Below are positions 7,626-16,835 of a DNA stretch of 64,000 nucleotides, one piece after another. The position numbers were made by a program, and so were the translations under genes. Within the stretch, counting starts at the first letter, position 1, and each line of letters begins with the position of its first letter. This DNA comes from Micromonospora craniellae. Its GTDB lineage: Bacteria; Actinomycetota; Actinomycetes; Mycobacteriales; Micromonosporaceae. Location: contig NZ_CP061725.1 in assembly GCF_014764405.1 (NCBI RefSeq), positions 806,001-870,000 on the forward strand, written 5' to 3'. The notes below the pieces were generated by a model. It was not told the origin of the DNA and searched no databases. It saw only the letters and a list, made by a program, of their open reading frames with translations.

Positions 7626-8672
7626 CTACTCCCCCCGGCCCTCCTCGATGAGCCGCTCACCCCGCTCGGCGGCGGCGGACGCGTCCTCGGCCAGGTCGGG
7701 TGTGCGGTCCGGCTGCGGTACGCATAGCCACAGGGCCCGTCGGCGGATCCGTACGCTCAGCTCGCGGCCGGGCTCGATCAGGTCGCCGTCGAGTTCGCGG
7801 GGCTGGGCCCGGTTACTGGTGATCGTCACCCGACGGGCGCGGAAGACCTCCATCCTTGGCACCCGGTCACGGCGGCGTATCACCGCCCAGCCGAGGGAGA
7901 GCCAGTGCCGCAGCGTGTGCGGGGTGAGCACGGCGACGTCCAGGTAGCCGTCGTCGGGTTCGGCCTCGGTGAGCAGGCGTACCCCGCCCTGGAGCCGGCC
8001 GACGTTGGCGACCAGCACCGAGCGGGCGCGGCGACGCAGCGGCGGCTGGTCGTCCAGCGAGATCCACACCCTCATCGGCCGGTCCCGCAGGTGCCGGGCG
8101 GCGCCCACGACGTACGCCGGCCAGCCGATGCGCCGCTTGGTCGTCTCGCTGGTGGCCTCCAGCATCTGGGCGTCGAAGCCCATGCCGGCCATCACCGCGA
8201 AGTGCTGCCCGTCCACCTCGCCGACGTCGAGCAGCCGCCGACCGCGCTCGACGGCCACCTCGATCCCGGCGGCCAGGTCGTTGGAGAGACCCAGGTTGGC
8301 GGCGAGCAGGTTGCCGGTGCCCTGGGGAAGCACAGCGAGCGCCACGTCGGTGCCGACCAGGGCGCTCACGCAGGCCATCACGGTGCCGTCGCCGCCGCAG
8401 GCGAAGACCACGTCGACGCCGTCGGCCAGGGCCTGCTCGGTCTGGCCGCGACCGGGGTCGTCGACGGCGGTCTCCAGCCACAACGGCTCGGGCCAGCCGG
8501 CGACGGCCAGCGCGTCGACGACGGTACGGCGAAAAGCATCGAGATCGTCGACCTTGACCGGGTTCACCACGACCGCGCTGCGCAGCGACCGTCCCTGCCG
8601 TCCAGCTTCCACGGCGTCAGTGTGCGGCACGGTAGGCGGTTCGGCGACCCCACGCCGGGTGACCAGGTTCAC
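7626..8672 (-). CDS. Diacylglycerol kinase-like lipid kinase
   Basis: Protein of 348 residues of the DAGK catalytic-domain/YegS-BmrU family, which phosphorylates diacylglycerol, sphingoid bases or related lipids with ATP. The family start SAVVVNPVKVDD at about residue 31, the nucleotide-binding FACGGDGTVMACVSAL, LAVLPQGTGNLLAANLG and the later GMGFDAQMLEAT are all present, and the C-terminal domain runs through ARSVLVANVGRLQGG and ELDGDLIE. The real start is uncertain: GTG 8672 gives about 30 extra residues before the domain, and GTG 8612 is an alternative. It stands alone on the minus strand, divergent from the phosphatase gene. Confidence 0.83.
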   Translation of the reverse strand: MNLVTRRGVAEPPTVPHTDAVEAGRQGRSLRSAVVVNPVKVDDLDAFRRTVVDALAVAGWPEPLWLETAVDDPGRGQTEQALADGVDVVFACGGDGTVMACVSALVGTDVALAVLPQGTGNLLAANLGLSNDLAAGIEVAVERGRRLLDVGEVDGQHFAVMAGMGFDAQMLEATSETTKRRIGWPAYVVGAARHLRDRPMRVWISLDDQPPLRRRARSVLVANVGRLQGGVRLLTEAEPDDGYLDVAVLTPHTLRHWLSLGWAVIRRRDRVPRMEVFRARRVTITSNRAQPRELDGDLIEPGRELSVRIRRRALWLCVPQPDRTPDLAEDASAAAERGERLIEEGRGE

Positions 8673-8858
8673 CCACCCGGCGGGTGTGCCGCCGACCTGT
8701 GGCGTCGCGGCTCAGGCGGCGGCCCGCAGAGCGGTCTCCGCCCGGTGGCGTACGTCGGCCAGGTCCGGCCCGGCCTCGGTGAGCACCAGCGCGTGCCCTC
8801 CTCCGCTAGGGTCAGGGCCGCGCGGGAGCCGCCCCGCCGGTCGTCGGTCGGAGGTCGA

Positions 8859-9629
8859 GTGAGCCGGGTCGCCAGAGACGAGGTGCGGCGCTTCGCGCTC
8901 GCCGACCTGACGCTGGAGGTGGCCGGCGGCAGCGTGGTCGGCAACCGCTACCGCGAGAACTACGACGTGCTGCACGTCGATCCCGCGCTGCCCTACGCGG
9001 TGGTGGCCGACGGCATGGGCGACGGCGAGGGCAGCCGCCGTGCCGGTGCCGCCGCCGTACCGACGTTCGCCGCCCAGGTCCGCGCCGGGTGGCCCGAGGT
9101 CGGGGCGGACCTGTTGCGCACCGCCGCCGCAGCGGCCCAGACCGCCGTACGCGAGGCCGGGACGGAACGCGCCCAGCTGACCGGGTGCACCCTGACCGGC
9201 CTGGTCGTCGAGCCAGCCGGTGGGCAGGGCTGGGTGGTCCAGCTGGGAGACTCGCGCGCCTACCGGCTCCGCGACGACCTGCTGGAACTGGTCACCACCG
9301 ACCACACGGTGGCCTGGCTGGGCGTGCTGCACGGCTGGTACCCGATCGGCTCGGCCGCCGCCGCCCGGGCCCGCTACCAGCTCACCCGCTACGCCGGCCA
9401 TCCGGCCGCGCCCGAGGCCGACCTGCTGGCCGTGACCCTGCGCCCCGGCGACACCTGGCTGCTCTGCACCGACGGGGTGAGTGACCAGGTGAACTACCAC
9501 GGGATGCGGGACGCCCTGGTCCGCCCCGACCTGGCGGACGCGGTCGCGACCCTGCTGGACGCCTCGCTGGACGCCGGTGGGGCAGACAATGCCAGCGCGG
9601 TCGTGCTCCGGGCCCGGCCGGCACCCTGA
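8859..9629 (+). CDS. PP2C-family serine/threonine phosphatase
   Basis: Protein of 256 residues with the PP2C metal-dependent phosphatase motifs in order: NRYRENYDVL, the metal-binding AVVADGMGDGEGS, LTGCTLTGLVV, VVQLGDSRAYRLRDD, and TWLLCTDGVSDQV, ending GGADNASAVVLRA. It should dephosphorylate phospho-Ser/Thr proteins in the cytoplasm, opposing the many actinomycete Ser/Thr kinases. GTG 8859 is chosen because CGGAGGT lies just upstream and homology begins soon after; the open frame further upstream is antisense to the lipid kinase. A TAGGGT -10-like box is at 8810-8815. There is no membrane segment. Confidence 0.87.
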   Translation: MSRVARDEVRRFALADLTLEVAGGSVVGNRYRENYDVLHVDPALPYAVVADGMGDGEGSRRAGAAAVPTFAAQVRAGWPEVGADLLRTAAAAAQTAVREAGTERAQLTGCTLTGLVVEPAGGQGWVVQLGDSRAYRLRDDLLELVTTDHTVAWLGVLHGWYPIGSAAAARARYQLTRYAGHPAAPEADLLAVTLRPGDTWLLCTDGVSDQVNYHGMRDALVRPDLADAVATLLDASLDAGGADNASAVVLRARPAP

Positions 9630-9721
9630 CCAGGGCGGCCGTCCGGCGATCACGCCCCCGGGCCGCACCGGCGCGACTAGCCTCGACAGCAGGCCGAGCG
9701 CAGCTGCGGGGGTGATGGCGG

Positions 9722-10582
9722 ATGGCCCCGGGCAGCGAGGCACCGGTCCTGGTCGGCGTCGGTCCGGACGACGCGCTGCCGGTGGCCCGGACCGCCGCGC
9801 GGGTGGCCGCCGCCCACGGTCGCGCGTTGCACCTGCTGCACGCCTTCAACTGGGCCGCGCTGGAGGCACCCGCGGTCACCGCGTCCCGCTCGCACGCCGA
9901 GGAGCTTCTCGCCGGGGCGACCGGGGCGGCCAACCAGAGCGAACCGGGCGTCCCGGTCAGCACCGAGATCATCGAGGGCGCGGCGGTGGCCACCCTGGTG
10001 CGTAAGTCCGAGGCGGCCTTCCTGGTGGCCGTCGGCGACGGCGGCATGGCCCACTGCGACCGCTGCATCCCGGCCGACACTCCTGCCGTCCAGGTGGCCG
10101 CCCGCGCCGAGTGCCCGGTGCTGGTCGCCCGGCAGGAGCCCCCGCCGGCCGGGCCGGTGCTGGTCGGCGTGGACGGCTCGGCCTCCGCCGAGATCACCCT
10201 GGCCTGGGCCTACGCATGCGCGGGCCGACACCGCTCGCACCTGCTGGCGGTCTGGGTGGTCGAGTCCGACGCGGCGGTGGGCGAGGCCACCGACCGACTC
10301 GCCGCCCTGGTGGCCCGACACCGTGGCGCGTACCCCGACGTCGCGGTGGAGTGCCGCGTCCTGCGGGGCGAACCGGGTGAGGTGCTGATCGAGCAGTCGC
10401 GCGCCGCGCAACTGGTGGTGGTCGCCGCACGGGGCGACGAATCGTGGCGCGGCATGCTCGGCGCGGTCAGCCAGTCGCTGCTCTACCACGCCCCGGCCCC
10501 GGTGCTGGTGGTGCGCGGCGTGACCGGCCCGCCCACCGACGACGGGCCGGGGCACCCGGGCGGGCGGGACCAACGGCCCTGA
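9722..10582 (+). CDS. Universal stress protein, two USP domains
   Basis: Protein of 286 residues made of two USP domains (about 8-140 and 145-275). The second has the clear ATP-type start VLVGVDGSASAEITLAWA and the end VVVAARGDESWRGMLGAVSQ...PVLVVR, close to the GxxGS-type nucleotide loop. The first is more divergent, with VLVGVGPDDALPVARTAARV and GDGGMAHC in place of the usual loop. Double-USP proteins are hallmark members of the mycobacterial DosR regulon, and here it sits with phosphoketolase, nitroreductases and DevS/DevR. A candidate DevR-type site overlaps its last codons and precedes the phosphoketolase. Confidence 0.85.
   Translation: MAPGSEAPVLVGVGPDDALPVARTAARVAAAHGRALHLLHAFNWAALEAPAVTASRSHAEELLAGATGAANQSEPGVPVSTEIIEGAAVATLVRKSEAAFLVAVGDGGMAHCDRCIPADTPAVQVAARAECPVLVARQEPPPAGPVLVGVDGSASAEITLAWAYACAGRHRSHLLAVWVVESDAAVGEATDRLAALVARHRGAYPDVAVECRVLRGEPGEVLIEQSRAAQLVVVAARGDESWRGMLGAVSQSLLYHAPAPVLVVRGVTGPPTDDGPGHPGGRDQRP
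10566..10579. promoter_or_regulatory. Candidate DevR/DosR-type site upstream of xfp
   Basis: GGGAC-CAAC-GGCCC. It differs by one base per outer arm from the mycobacterial DosR core GGGAC-N4-GTCCC, and the same form (GGGAC-N4-GGCCC) occurs upstream of the second nitroreductase gene. It lies about 90 bases before the phosphoketolase start, inside the end of the preceding USP gene. A motif this degenerate is expected roughly once in 64 kb of such GC-rich DNA. Confidence 0.35.
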
Positions 10583-10669
10583 CCCACGCCCGCCGATCCC
10601 GCGAAGCTGGAGGCAGGAAACCCGCGCTGCGGATGCAGAATCCACCGACCCGCGAGAGGCTCAAGCAGT

Positions 10670-13063
10670 ATGGACACGGCCGTGGACATCCCGAGCACCC
10701 TGACCGATGAGGAACTGCGCCGCCTGGACGCCTACTGGCGGGCCGCGAACTACCTGAGCGTCGGGCAGATCTATCTGCTCGACAATCCCCTGCTCCGCGA
10801 ACCACTGACCGCTGAGCACGTCAAGCCCCGACTGCTCGGGCACTGGGGCACCTCGCCCGGCCTCAACCTGATCTACGCCCACCTCAACCGGGCGATCGTC
10901 GCCCGGGACCTGTCGGCCCTCTTCGTCACCGGCCCCGGCCACGGCGGCCCGGCGATCGTCGCGAACACCTGGTTGGAGGGCACCTGGAGCGAGCGGTACC
11001 CGGGCGTCGGCCGCGACGAGGCCGGCATGGCCCGGCTGTTCCGGCAGTTCTCCTTCCCCGGCGGCATCCCCAGCCACGTGGCGGCGGAGGTGCCGGGCTC
11101 GATCCACGAGGGCGGCGAGCTCGGGTACGCGCTCAGCCACGCCTACGGCGCCGCGTTCGACCACCCCGATCTGCTGGTGGCCTGTGTCGTCGGCGACGGC
11201 GAGGCGGAGACCGGCCCGCTGGCCGGGAGCTGGCTGTCCACCGTGTTCCTCAACCCCGCCCGGGACGGCGCGGTGCTGCCCATCCTGCACCTCAACGGCT
11301 ACAAGATCGCCAATCCGACGGTACTGGACCGGATCCCCGAGTCCGACCTGCTCGCCATGCTGCGTGGCTACGGCTACCAGCCGTACGTGGTGGCCGGTGA
11401 CGAGCCCGCCGCCGTGCACGAGGCGCTCGCCGGCACCCTGGACCGGGCGCTGGACGAGATCGCCGAGATCCAGCGCCGGGCCCGCTCCGGTGCCACCAGC
11501 GAGCGTCCGCGCTGGCCGATGATCGTCCTGCGTACGCCGAAGGGGTGGACCGGTCCGCGCGAGGTCGACGGCAAGCAGGTCGAGGGTACCTACCACGCCC
11601 ACCAGGTGCCGTTGTCGAACGTCCGCAGCAATCCGGAGCACCTGGCCGAGCTGGAACGCTGGCTGCGCAGCTACCGGCCGGAGGAGCTGTTCGACGCCAC
11701 CGGCGCCCCGGTCGCCGAACTGGCCGCCCTGCCGCCCACCGGTGACCGGCGGATGAGCGCCAACCCGGTCACCAACGGCGGGACGGTGCTGCGTGACCTG
11801 GTCCTGCCGGACTTCCGCGACTACGCCGTGGACGTGCCCCGGCCCGGCGCCACGGCCACCGGCGCCACGGGGGAACTGGGCGGATGGATCCGGGACGTGA
11901 TCGCCGCGAACCCGCAGACCTTCCGGCTGTTCGGGCCGGACGAGGTCGCCTCCAACCGGCTCCAGGCGGCCTTCGAGGTCACCGACCGGGCCTGGATGGC
12001 CACCACCGTGCCCGGCGACGACCATCTCTCCCCCGACGGGCGGGTGATGGAGGTCCTCTCCGAGCACCTGTGCCAGGGCTGGCTGGAGGGCTACCTGCTG
12101 ACCGGCCGGCACGGCCTCTTCACCAGCTACGAGGCGTTCATCCACATCGTCGACTCGATGGTCAACCAGCACGCGAAGTGGTTGAAGGTGACCCGGGACA
12201 TCCCCTGGCGGATGCCGGTGGCGTCGCTGAACTACCTGCTCTCCAGCCACGTCTGGCGGCAGGACCACAACGGCTTCTCGCACCAGGACCCGGGCTTCAT
12301 CGACCACGTGATGAACAAGAAGGCCGAGGTCGTCCGGGTCTACCTGCCCCCGGACGCGAACACCCTGCTCTCCACCATGGACCACTGCCTGCGCAGCCGG
12401 CACTACGTCAACGTGGTGGTGGCCGGCAAGCAGACCGCGCCGAACTGGCTGACCATGGACGAGGCCGTCCAGCACTGCCGACGCGGGGTGGGCATCTGGG
12501 ACTGGGCCAGCACCGACGGCGGCAGCGAGCCGGACGTGGTCCTCGCCTGCGCCGGTGACGTGCCGACGCTGGAGACCCTGGCGGCGGCGGACCTGCTGCG
12601 CCGGCACCTGCCCGACCTCAAGGTACGCGTGATCAACGTGGTCGACCTGATGCGGCTCCAGCCGTCGAGCGAGCACCCGCACGGCCTGCCGGACTCCGCG
12701 TTCGACACGCTGTTCACCCGCGACAAGCCGATCATCTTCGCGTACCACGGCTACCCGTGGCTGATCCACCGGCTCACCTACCGCCGCACCAACCACCACA
12801 ATCTGCACGTGCGCGGGTACAAGGAGGAGGGCACCACCACCACGCCGTTCGACATGGTGATGCTCAACGACCTGGACCGGTTCCACCTGGTCATCGACGT
12901 GATCGACCGGGTGCCCGGGCTCGGCGACCGGGTCGCGTACCTGCGGCAGGAGATGACCGACGCCCGCGACGCGGCCCGCGACCACACCCGCCGGTACGGC
13001 GAGGACGACCCCCGGGTGGCGCAGTGGCGCTGGGTCCGCGAGACCGACCCGACCAACCCCTGA
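10670..13063 (+). CDS. xfp: Phosphoketolase
   Basis: Thiamine-diphosphate enzyme of 797 residues that cleaves xylulose 5-phosphate (and probably fructose 6-phosphate) with phosphate to acetyl phosphate and an aldose phosphate. Full length for the family. Diagnostic segments: LSVGQIYLLDNPLL, the substrate histidines in GHWGTSPGLNLIYAHLNR, TGPGHGGPA, the ThDP-binding GDGEAETGPLAGSW, LHLNGYKIANPT, and the C-terminal NHHNLHVRGYKEEGTTTTPF. It starts 88 bases after the USP gene and is followed after 13 bases by another double-USP gene, a likely xfp-USP operon. Carbon flow to acetyl phosphate under low oxygen would fit the DevR-type neighbourhood. Confidence 0.95.
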   Translation: MDTAVDIPSTLTDEELRRLDAYWRAANYLSVGQIYLLDNPLLREPLTAEHVKPRLLGHWGTSPGLNLIYAHLNRAIVARDLSALFVTGPGHGGPAIVANTWLEGTWSERYPGVGRDEAGMARLFRQFSFPGGIPSHVAAEVPGSIHEGGELGYALSHAYGAAFDHPDLLVACVVGDGEAETGPLAGSWLSTVFLNPARDGAVLPILHLNGYKIANPTVLDRIPESDLLAMLRGYGYQPYVVAGDEPAAVHEALAGTLDRALDEIAEIQRRARSGATSERPRWPMIVLRTPKGWTGPREVDGKQVEGTYHAHQVPLSNVRSNPEHLAELERWLRSYRPEELFDATGAPVAELAALPPTGDRRMSANPVTNGGTVLRDLVLPDFRDYAVDVPRPGATATGATGELGGWIRDVIAANPQTFRLFGPDEVASNRLQAAFEVTDRAWMATTVPGDDHLSPDGRVMEVLSEHLCQGWLEGYLLTGRHGLFTSYEAFIHIVDSMVNQHAKWLKVTRDIPWRMPVASLNYLLSSHVWRQDHNGFSHQDPGFIDHVMNKKAEVVRVYLPPDANTLLSTMDHCLRSRHYVNVVVAGKQTAPNWLTMDEAVQHCRRGVGIWDWASTDGGSEPDVVLACAGDVPTLETLAAADLLRRHLPDLKVRVINVVDLMRLQPSSEHPHGLPDSAFDTLFTRDKPIIFAYHGYPWLIHRLTYRRTNHHNLHVRGYKEEGTTTTPFDMVMLNDLDRFHLVIDVIDRVPGLGDRVAYLRQEMTDARDAARDHTRRYGEDDPRVAQWRWVRETDPTNP

Positions 13064-13076
13064 GGAGGACGCAGCG

Positions 13077-13964
13077 ATGACCAGGAGTACGAGCGACGCC
13101 GAGATCGTGGTGGGCTATGACGGCTCGCCGGACGCGGCGGCGGCCCTGGACTGGGCGCTGGAACAGGCGCGCCGGGACGGCCGGCCGATCCGGCTGGCGT
13201 ACGTCTTCGAGTGGCTCACCGTGGCCGGCTGGGTCGGGCCCGGCGTCACGCCCGGGATGTGGCCCGACGAACAGGCCCGGCAGCAGGTCGAGGAGCTGGT
13301 CAACAAGGCTGCGGCGGACGCCGCCGCCGCCAACCCCGAGCTGACCGTACGCGGTGAGGTGCGCGACGGCCCGCCGGCCCTGGTGCTGGAGGAGAGCTCG
13401 GCGGAGGCCGGCCTGCTGGTACTGGGCGGCCGGGGACACGGTGGCTTCACCGGCCTGCTCGCCGGCTCGACGGCGGTCAGCGTCACCGCGCATGCGCACT
13501 GCCCGGTGGTGGTGGTCCGCCGGGACACCGCCGAGGCCGCGCGCGCCGGGCACATCACGGCCGGTGTGGACGGCTCAGAACCCTCCCTGGTGGCCCTCGG
13601 CTTCGCCGTCGAGCAGGCGGCCCTGCGGAGGGTGCCGCTGCAGGTGGTACGCGCCTGGCAGCCCGGACGCGAGCACTGGAACCTCACCGGTGAGCAGGCC
13701 CGCGACGCGGCGCTGGCCGAGGGCCGCGCGGAGCTGGACGAGGCGCTGCGCCGTTGGCAGGAGAGGTTCCCCGACGTCGAGATCAGCGTGCAGACGGCCA
13801 CCGCCGCACCGGCCGCCCTGCTGATCGATTCCAGCCGCCAGGCGCAACTGGTGGTGGTCGGCACCCGGGGCCGGGGTGGTCTGCGCGGCATGCTGCTCGG
13901 CTCGGTCAGCCAACAGCTCATCCAGCACGCGCACTGCCCGGTGGCGGTCGTCCGGGAACGCTGA
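13077..13964 (+). CDS. Universal stress protein, two USP domains
   Basis: Protein of 295 residues with two USP domains. Domain 1 starts EIVVGYDGSPDAAAALDWAL and ends VLGGRGHGGFTGLLAGSTA..HCPVVVVRR; domain 2 starts ITAGVDGSEPSLVALGFAV and ends VVVGTRGRGGLRGMLLGSVS..HCPVAVVRER. Both have the ATP-binding GxGG-type loop with serine, so both probably bind nucleotide. It is 13 bases after phosphoketolase with GAGGAGGACGCAGCG before the ATG, so co-translated. The sequence resembles the DosR-regulon USP proteins of mycobacteria and their Streptomyces relatives. Confidence 0.9.
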   Translation: MTRSTSDAEIVVGYDGSPDAAAALDWALEQARRDGRPIRLAYVFEWLTVAGWVGPGVTPGMWPDEQARQQVEELVNKAAADAAAANPELTVRGEVRDGPPALVLEESSAEAGLLVLGGRGHGGFTGLLAGSTAVSVTAHAHCPVVVVRRDTAEAARAGHITAGVDGSEPSLVALGFAVEQAALRRVPLQVVRAWQPGREHWNLTGEQARDAALAEGRAELDEALRRWQERFPDVEISVQTATAAPAALLIDSSRQAQLVVVGTRGRGGLRGMLLGSVSQQLIQHAHCPVAVVRER

Positions 13965-14031
13965 CGATGAACCCGAGCGGACCCTGCGAACCGAGGTGCG
14001 GCACGATGAGCAGAGACGAAAGGTCGTGAGG

Positions 14032-15039
14032 ATGAGCCACCAGACGCCGGCCCCGCATCGCCCGCTGCCCACCGCACTCGCGGAGGCCGCCACGATGGCC
14101 GGGCGGGCGCCGTCGGTGCACAACGCGCAGCCGTGGCGCTGGCGGGTACTGCCCGACTCGCTGGAACTGCGGATGGTCCGCGACCCCCAGTTGACCGCGA
14201 CCGACCCGGAGGGCGACCTGGCCCGGCTGAGCTGCGGGGCGGCGCTGCACCACGCCCGGCTGGCGCTGGCCGCCGAGGGCTGGACGGCGACCGTGCGGCG
14301 GATGCCCGACCCGGCGGAGCCGGACCTGCTCGCCCGGCTGACCGACCTGCGTCCCAGCAAGGCCGACCCGGACGCGATGCGCACGGTGCAGTGCATGCAG
14401 GTCCGGCACACCGACCGGCGACCGGTCAGTGACGAGCCGGTCGGCGACGAACGACTGGACGCGGTCGGCACCGCCGCCCATCGGGAGGGCACCCGGTTGG
14501 AGATCCTCGACCGGGACCAGGTGCTGGAGCTGGCCGCCGCCGCCTCGCGCGCCGCCACCGTCGAGGCGGACGACTCCCGGCTGCGCGAGGAGTTGGACTA
14601 CTGGACCAGCCGGGCCGCCGGGACCGGGTTGACCGCCGAGGTGCTGCCCGAGGAGGCGGCGCAGACCACGGTGCCGGGCCGGGACTTCGGCCGCCTGGGG
14701 ACGTTGCCGGTGGGGCCGGGGCACGACCGGGCCGCATCGTACGGGGTGCTGCACGGCGACCAGGACGAGCCGGTGGACTGGCTGCGGGCCGGTGAGTCGC
14801 TCTCGGCCGCCTGGCTGACCGCCACCCGGCTGGGTGTCTCGGTGGTGCCGCTGAGCGGGGTGGTGGAGGTGCCGGCGACCCGGCAGGTCCTACGCGGGGT
14901 GCTGGCCGGGCTCGGTAACCCGTACCTCGTCCTGCGTCTCGGGGTCGCGGACCCGGCGCACGCCGGTCCGCCGCACACGCCGCGACTGGACCGCGCGCAG
15001 GTGGTGGACCTGTCCGCCGTCGAGGGGACGGCGGGGTGA
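14032..15039 (+). CDS. Acg-type nitroreductase family protein
   Basis: Protein of 335 residues of the nitroreductase-fold family that includes the mycobacterial DosR-regulon proteins Acg (Rv2032), Rv3127 and Rv3131. The characteristic FMN-pocket start is APSVHNAQPWRWRVLPD at about residues 22-38; later segments are VRHTDRRPVSDEPV, RDFGRLGTLPVGPG and VVPLSGVVEVPATR. Such proteins may sequester flavin rather than reduce nitro compounds (family knowledge; function not settled). ATG 14032 is chosen; an in-frame GTG at 14026 is just as possible. It follows the USP gene by 67 bases on the same strand. Confidence 0.85.
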   Translation: MSHQTPAPHRPLPTALAEAATMAGRAPSVHNAQPWRWRVLPDSLELRMVRDPQLTATDPEGDLARLSCGAALHHARLALAAEGWTATVRRMPDPAEPDLLARLTDLRPSKADPDAMRTVQCMQVRHTDRRPVSDEPVGDERLDAVGTAAHREGTRLEILDRDQVLELAAAASRAATVEADDSRLREELDYWTSRAAGTGLTAEVLPEEAAQTTVPGRDFGRLGTLPVGPGHDRAASYGVLHGDQDEPVDWLRAGESLSAAWLTATRLGVSVVPLSGVVEVPATRQVLRGVLAGLGNPYLVLRLGVADPAHAGPPHTPRLDRAQVVDLSAVEGTAG

Positions 15040-15080
15040 GCCGAGGTCCGGCGGGCGTTCTCCGCCCGCCGCCGACCGGT

Positions 15081-15086
15081 TAGCAT
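15081..15086 (+). promoter_or_regulatory. -10 element of a leaderless devS promoter
   Basis: TAGCAT followed by 6 bases and then the GTG start of devS. No ribosome site precedes the GTG. The spacing places transcription start on the start codon. Confidence 0.5.
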
Positions 15087-15092
15087 CGCCGG

Positions 15093-16814
15093 GTGACCGT
15101 CGGCGAACCTCACCCCCGGCACGAGCCGCCCTCCCTCGGGCTCAGTCCGCTCTCCCGCGTCCACCTGGACGAACTGCTCCAGGAGATGCTGGACCGCGTC
15201 GGGGAGGTGATGACCAGCCGGGAACGGCTGCGGGCCCTGCTCGACGCGGTGGTCGGCATCGGCAGGGACCTGGACCTGCGCAGCACCCTGCAACGGATCG
15301 TGCAGTCCGCCTGCGACCTGGCCGGCGCCCGGTACGGCGCGCTCGGCGTGATCGGCGCCGACCGGATGCTGCACGACTTCATCGTCCACGGCATCTCCCC
15401 CGAAACGCACGCCGAGATCGGAGACCTGCCGCACGGCCGGGGCGTACTCGGCCTGCTGATCGACGACCCGAGGCCGCTGCGGATGCCGGACATCACCCAG
15501 CACCCGCGCTCCTACGGGTTCCCGCCGCACCACCCGCCGATGCACACCTTCCTCGGTGTGCCGGTGCGCATCCGCGACCAGGTCTTCGGCAACCTCTACC
15601 TGGCCGAGAAGCAGGGCGGCGCGCAGTTCACCGAGGACGACGAGGAGATCGTCGTGGCGCTCGCCGCCGCGGCCGGGGTGGCGATCGAGAACGCCCGGCT
15701 GTACGCGCTGGCGCACCGGCGGGAACGCTGGCTCGCCGCCACCGCCGAGATCACCTCGCTGCTGCTCGGCGAGGTACGCCGCACCGACGCGCTGACGCTG
15801 GTGGCCCGGCGGGCCCGCGAGGTCGCCGAGGCTGAACTGGCCCTGGTGCTGCTCTACGACGACGAGGCCGACCACTTCACGGTGGAGGTGGTCGACGGCG
15901 CCGGCGCTCAGGCCCGCGCGCTGGTCGGCACGGTGCTGCCGGCGGCGGACACCAGTTTCGCCGGTCCGATCGCGGAGGGCCGCCACGACTCGGTGGACGA
16001 CCTCGCCCACGCCGCTCCCTGGCCGGCGGTGCTGCACACCGGGCCGGCGGTGATCTCGCCGCTGGCCACCGCCGACACCCTGCACGGCGTCCTGGTCATC
16101 GCGCACACGGCCGAGCACGGTGGCGCCACCGACGAGGACGTGGCGCTGCTCGGCAGCTTCGCCGGGCAGGCCGCGCTGGCCATGGAACGCGCACGCGGCC
16201 AGGAGGAACGCGAGCAGTTGGTGGTCCTGGAGGACCGCGAACGCATCGCCCGGGACCTGCACGACGTGGTCATCCAGCGGTTGTTCGCCACCGGCCTGCA
16301 CCTGCAGAGCGCGGTGCCGCTGGCCGCACGGCCCGAACTCACCAAACGGCTCAACGCGGCGGTCGACGACCTGGACGCCACCATCTCCGACATCCGCCGC
16401 ACCATCTTCGAGCTGCGCAGCCCGGTGAGCGCGGCGCTGCGTACCGAGATCCGGGAGGCGGTGGAGGTGGCCGCCGAGTCGTTGGGCTTCCGTCCCCGGC
16501 TGGACCTGACCGGCCCGGTCGACAGCGCCGTCCCGGACGCGGTCCGCCCCGATCTCACCGCCGTGCTCCGCGAGGCCCTGTCCAACGCGGTACGCCACGC
16601 CGAGGCGTCGGCGGTGACGGTGTCGGTGCGGGTCGACGGCGGCCGGGTGACCGTGGTGGTCACCGACGACGGGGTGGGGTGCGACCCGGCCGCCGCCCGG
16701 GGCGGCCTGGTGAACCTGCGCGAGCGCGCGGAGCGCCACGACGGTACCTTCGAGGTGCGTCCGGCCCGTCCGCACGGCACCGAACTGCGCTGGTCGATCC
16801 CGCTGCGGGACTGA
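15093..16814 (+). CDS. devS: DevS/DosT-type GAF sensor histidine kinase
   Basis: Sensor kinase of 573 residues with the DevS layout: short N-terminus, GAF-A (about 60-200), GAF-B (about 220-365), HisKA_3 dimer domain with the phosphorylated His390 in ERIARDLHDVVIQRLF, and an HATPase with EALSNAVRHAEAS, VTDDGVGCDP and GLVNLRERAERH. GAF-A contains GFPPHHPPMHTFLGVPVR, matching the stretch that carries the haem-ligand His149 in M. tuberculosis DevS, so haem-based sensing of O2, NO or CO is likely. The GTG start is leaderless. Its partner devR is convergent, 22 bases away, rather than upstream as in mycobacteria. Confidence 0.9.
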   Translation: MTVGEPHPRHEPPSLGLSPLSRVHLDELLQEMLDRVGEVMTSRERLRALLDAVVGIGRDLDLRSTLQRIVQSACDLAGARYGALGVIGADRMLHDFIVHGISPETHAEIGDLPHGRGVLGLLIDDPRPLRMPDITQHPRSYGFPPHHPPMHTFLGVPVRIRDQVFGNLYLAEKQGGAQFTEDDEEIVVALAAAAGVAIENARLYALAHRRERWLAATAEITSLLLGEVRRTDALTLVARRAREVAEAELALVLLYDDEADHFTVEVVDGAGAQARALVGTVLPAADTSFAGPIAEGRHDSVDDLAHAAPWPAVLHTGPAVISPLATADTLHGVLVIAHTAEHGGATDEDVALLGSFAGQAALAMERARGQEEREQLVVLEDRERIARDLHDVVIQRLFATGLHLQSAVPLAARPELTKRLNAAVDDLDATISDIRRTIFELRSPVSAALRTEIREAVEVAAESLGFRPRLDLTGPVDSAVPDAVRPDLTAVLREALSNAVRHAEASAVTVSVRVDGGRVTVVVTDDGVGCDPAAARGGLVNLRERAERHDGTFEVRPARPHGTELRWSIPLRD

Positions 16815-16835
16815 CCGGCGGGGTGGCGTGTACGG

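Noticed and set aside
8712..8800. Minus-strand tail reading ALVLTEAGPDLADVRHRAE
   Set aside because: Resembles the end of an ATP-grasp protein faintly, but only about 28 codons exist and the region also holds the PP2C promoter.
10661..12985. Very long minus-strand open frame (774 codons) opposite phosphoketolase
   Set aside because: High GC keeps antisense frames open; residues are low complexity (Val, Arg, Gly, His) and the plus strand is a certain enzyme.
13967..14029. 20-codon frame between the USP and nitroreductase genes
   Set aside because: No ribosome site and no recognisable sequence; it overlaps the leader of the next gene.
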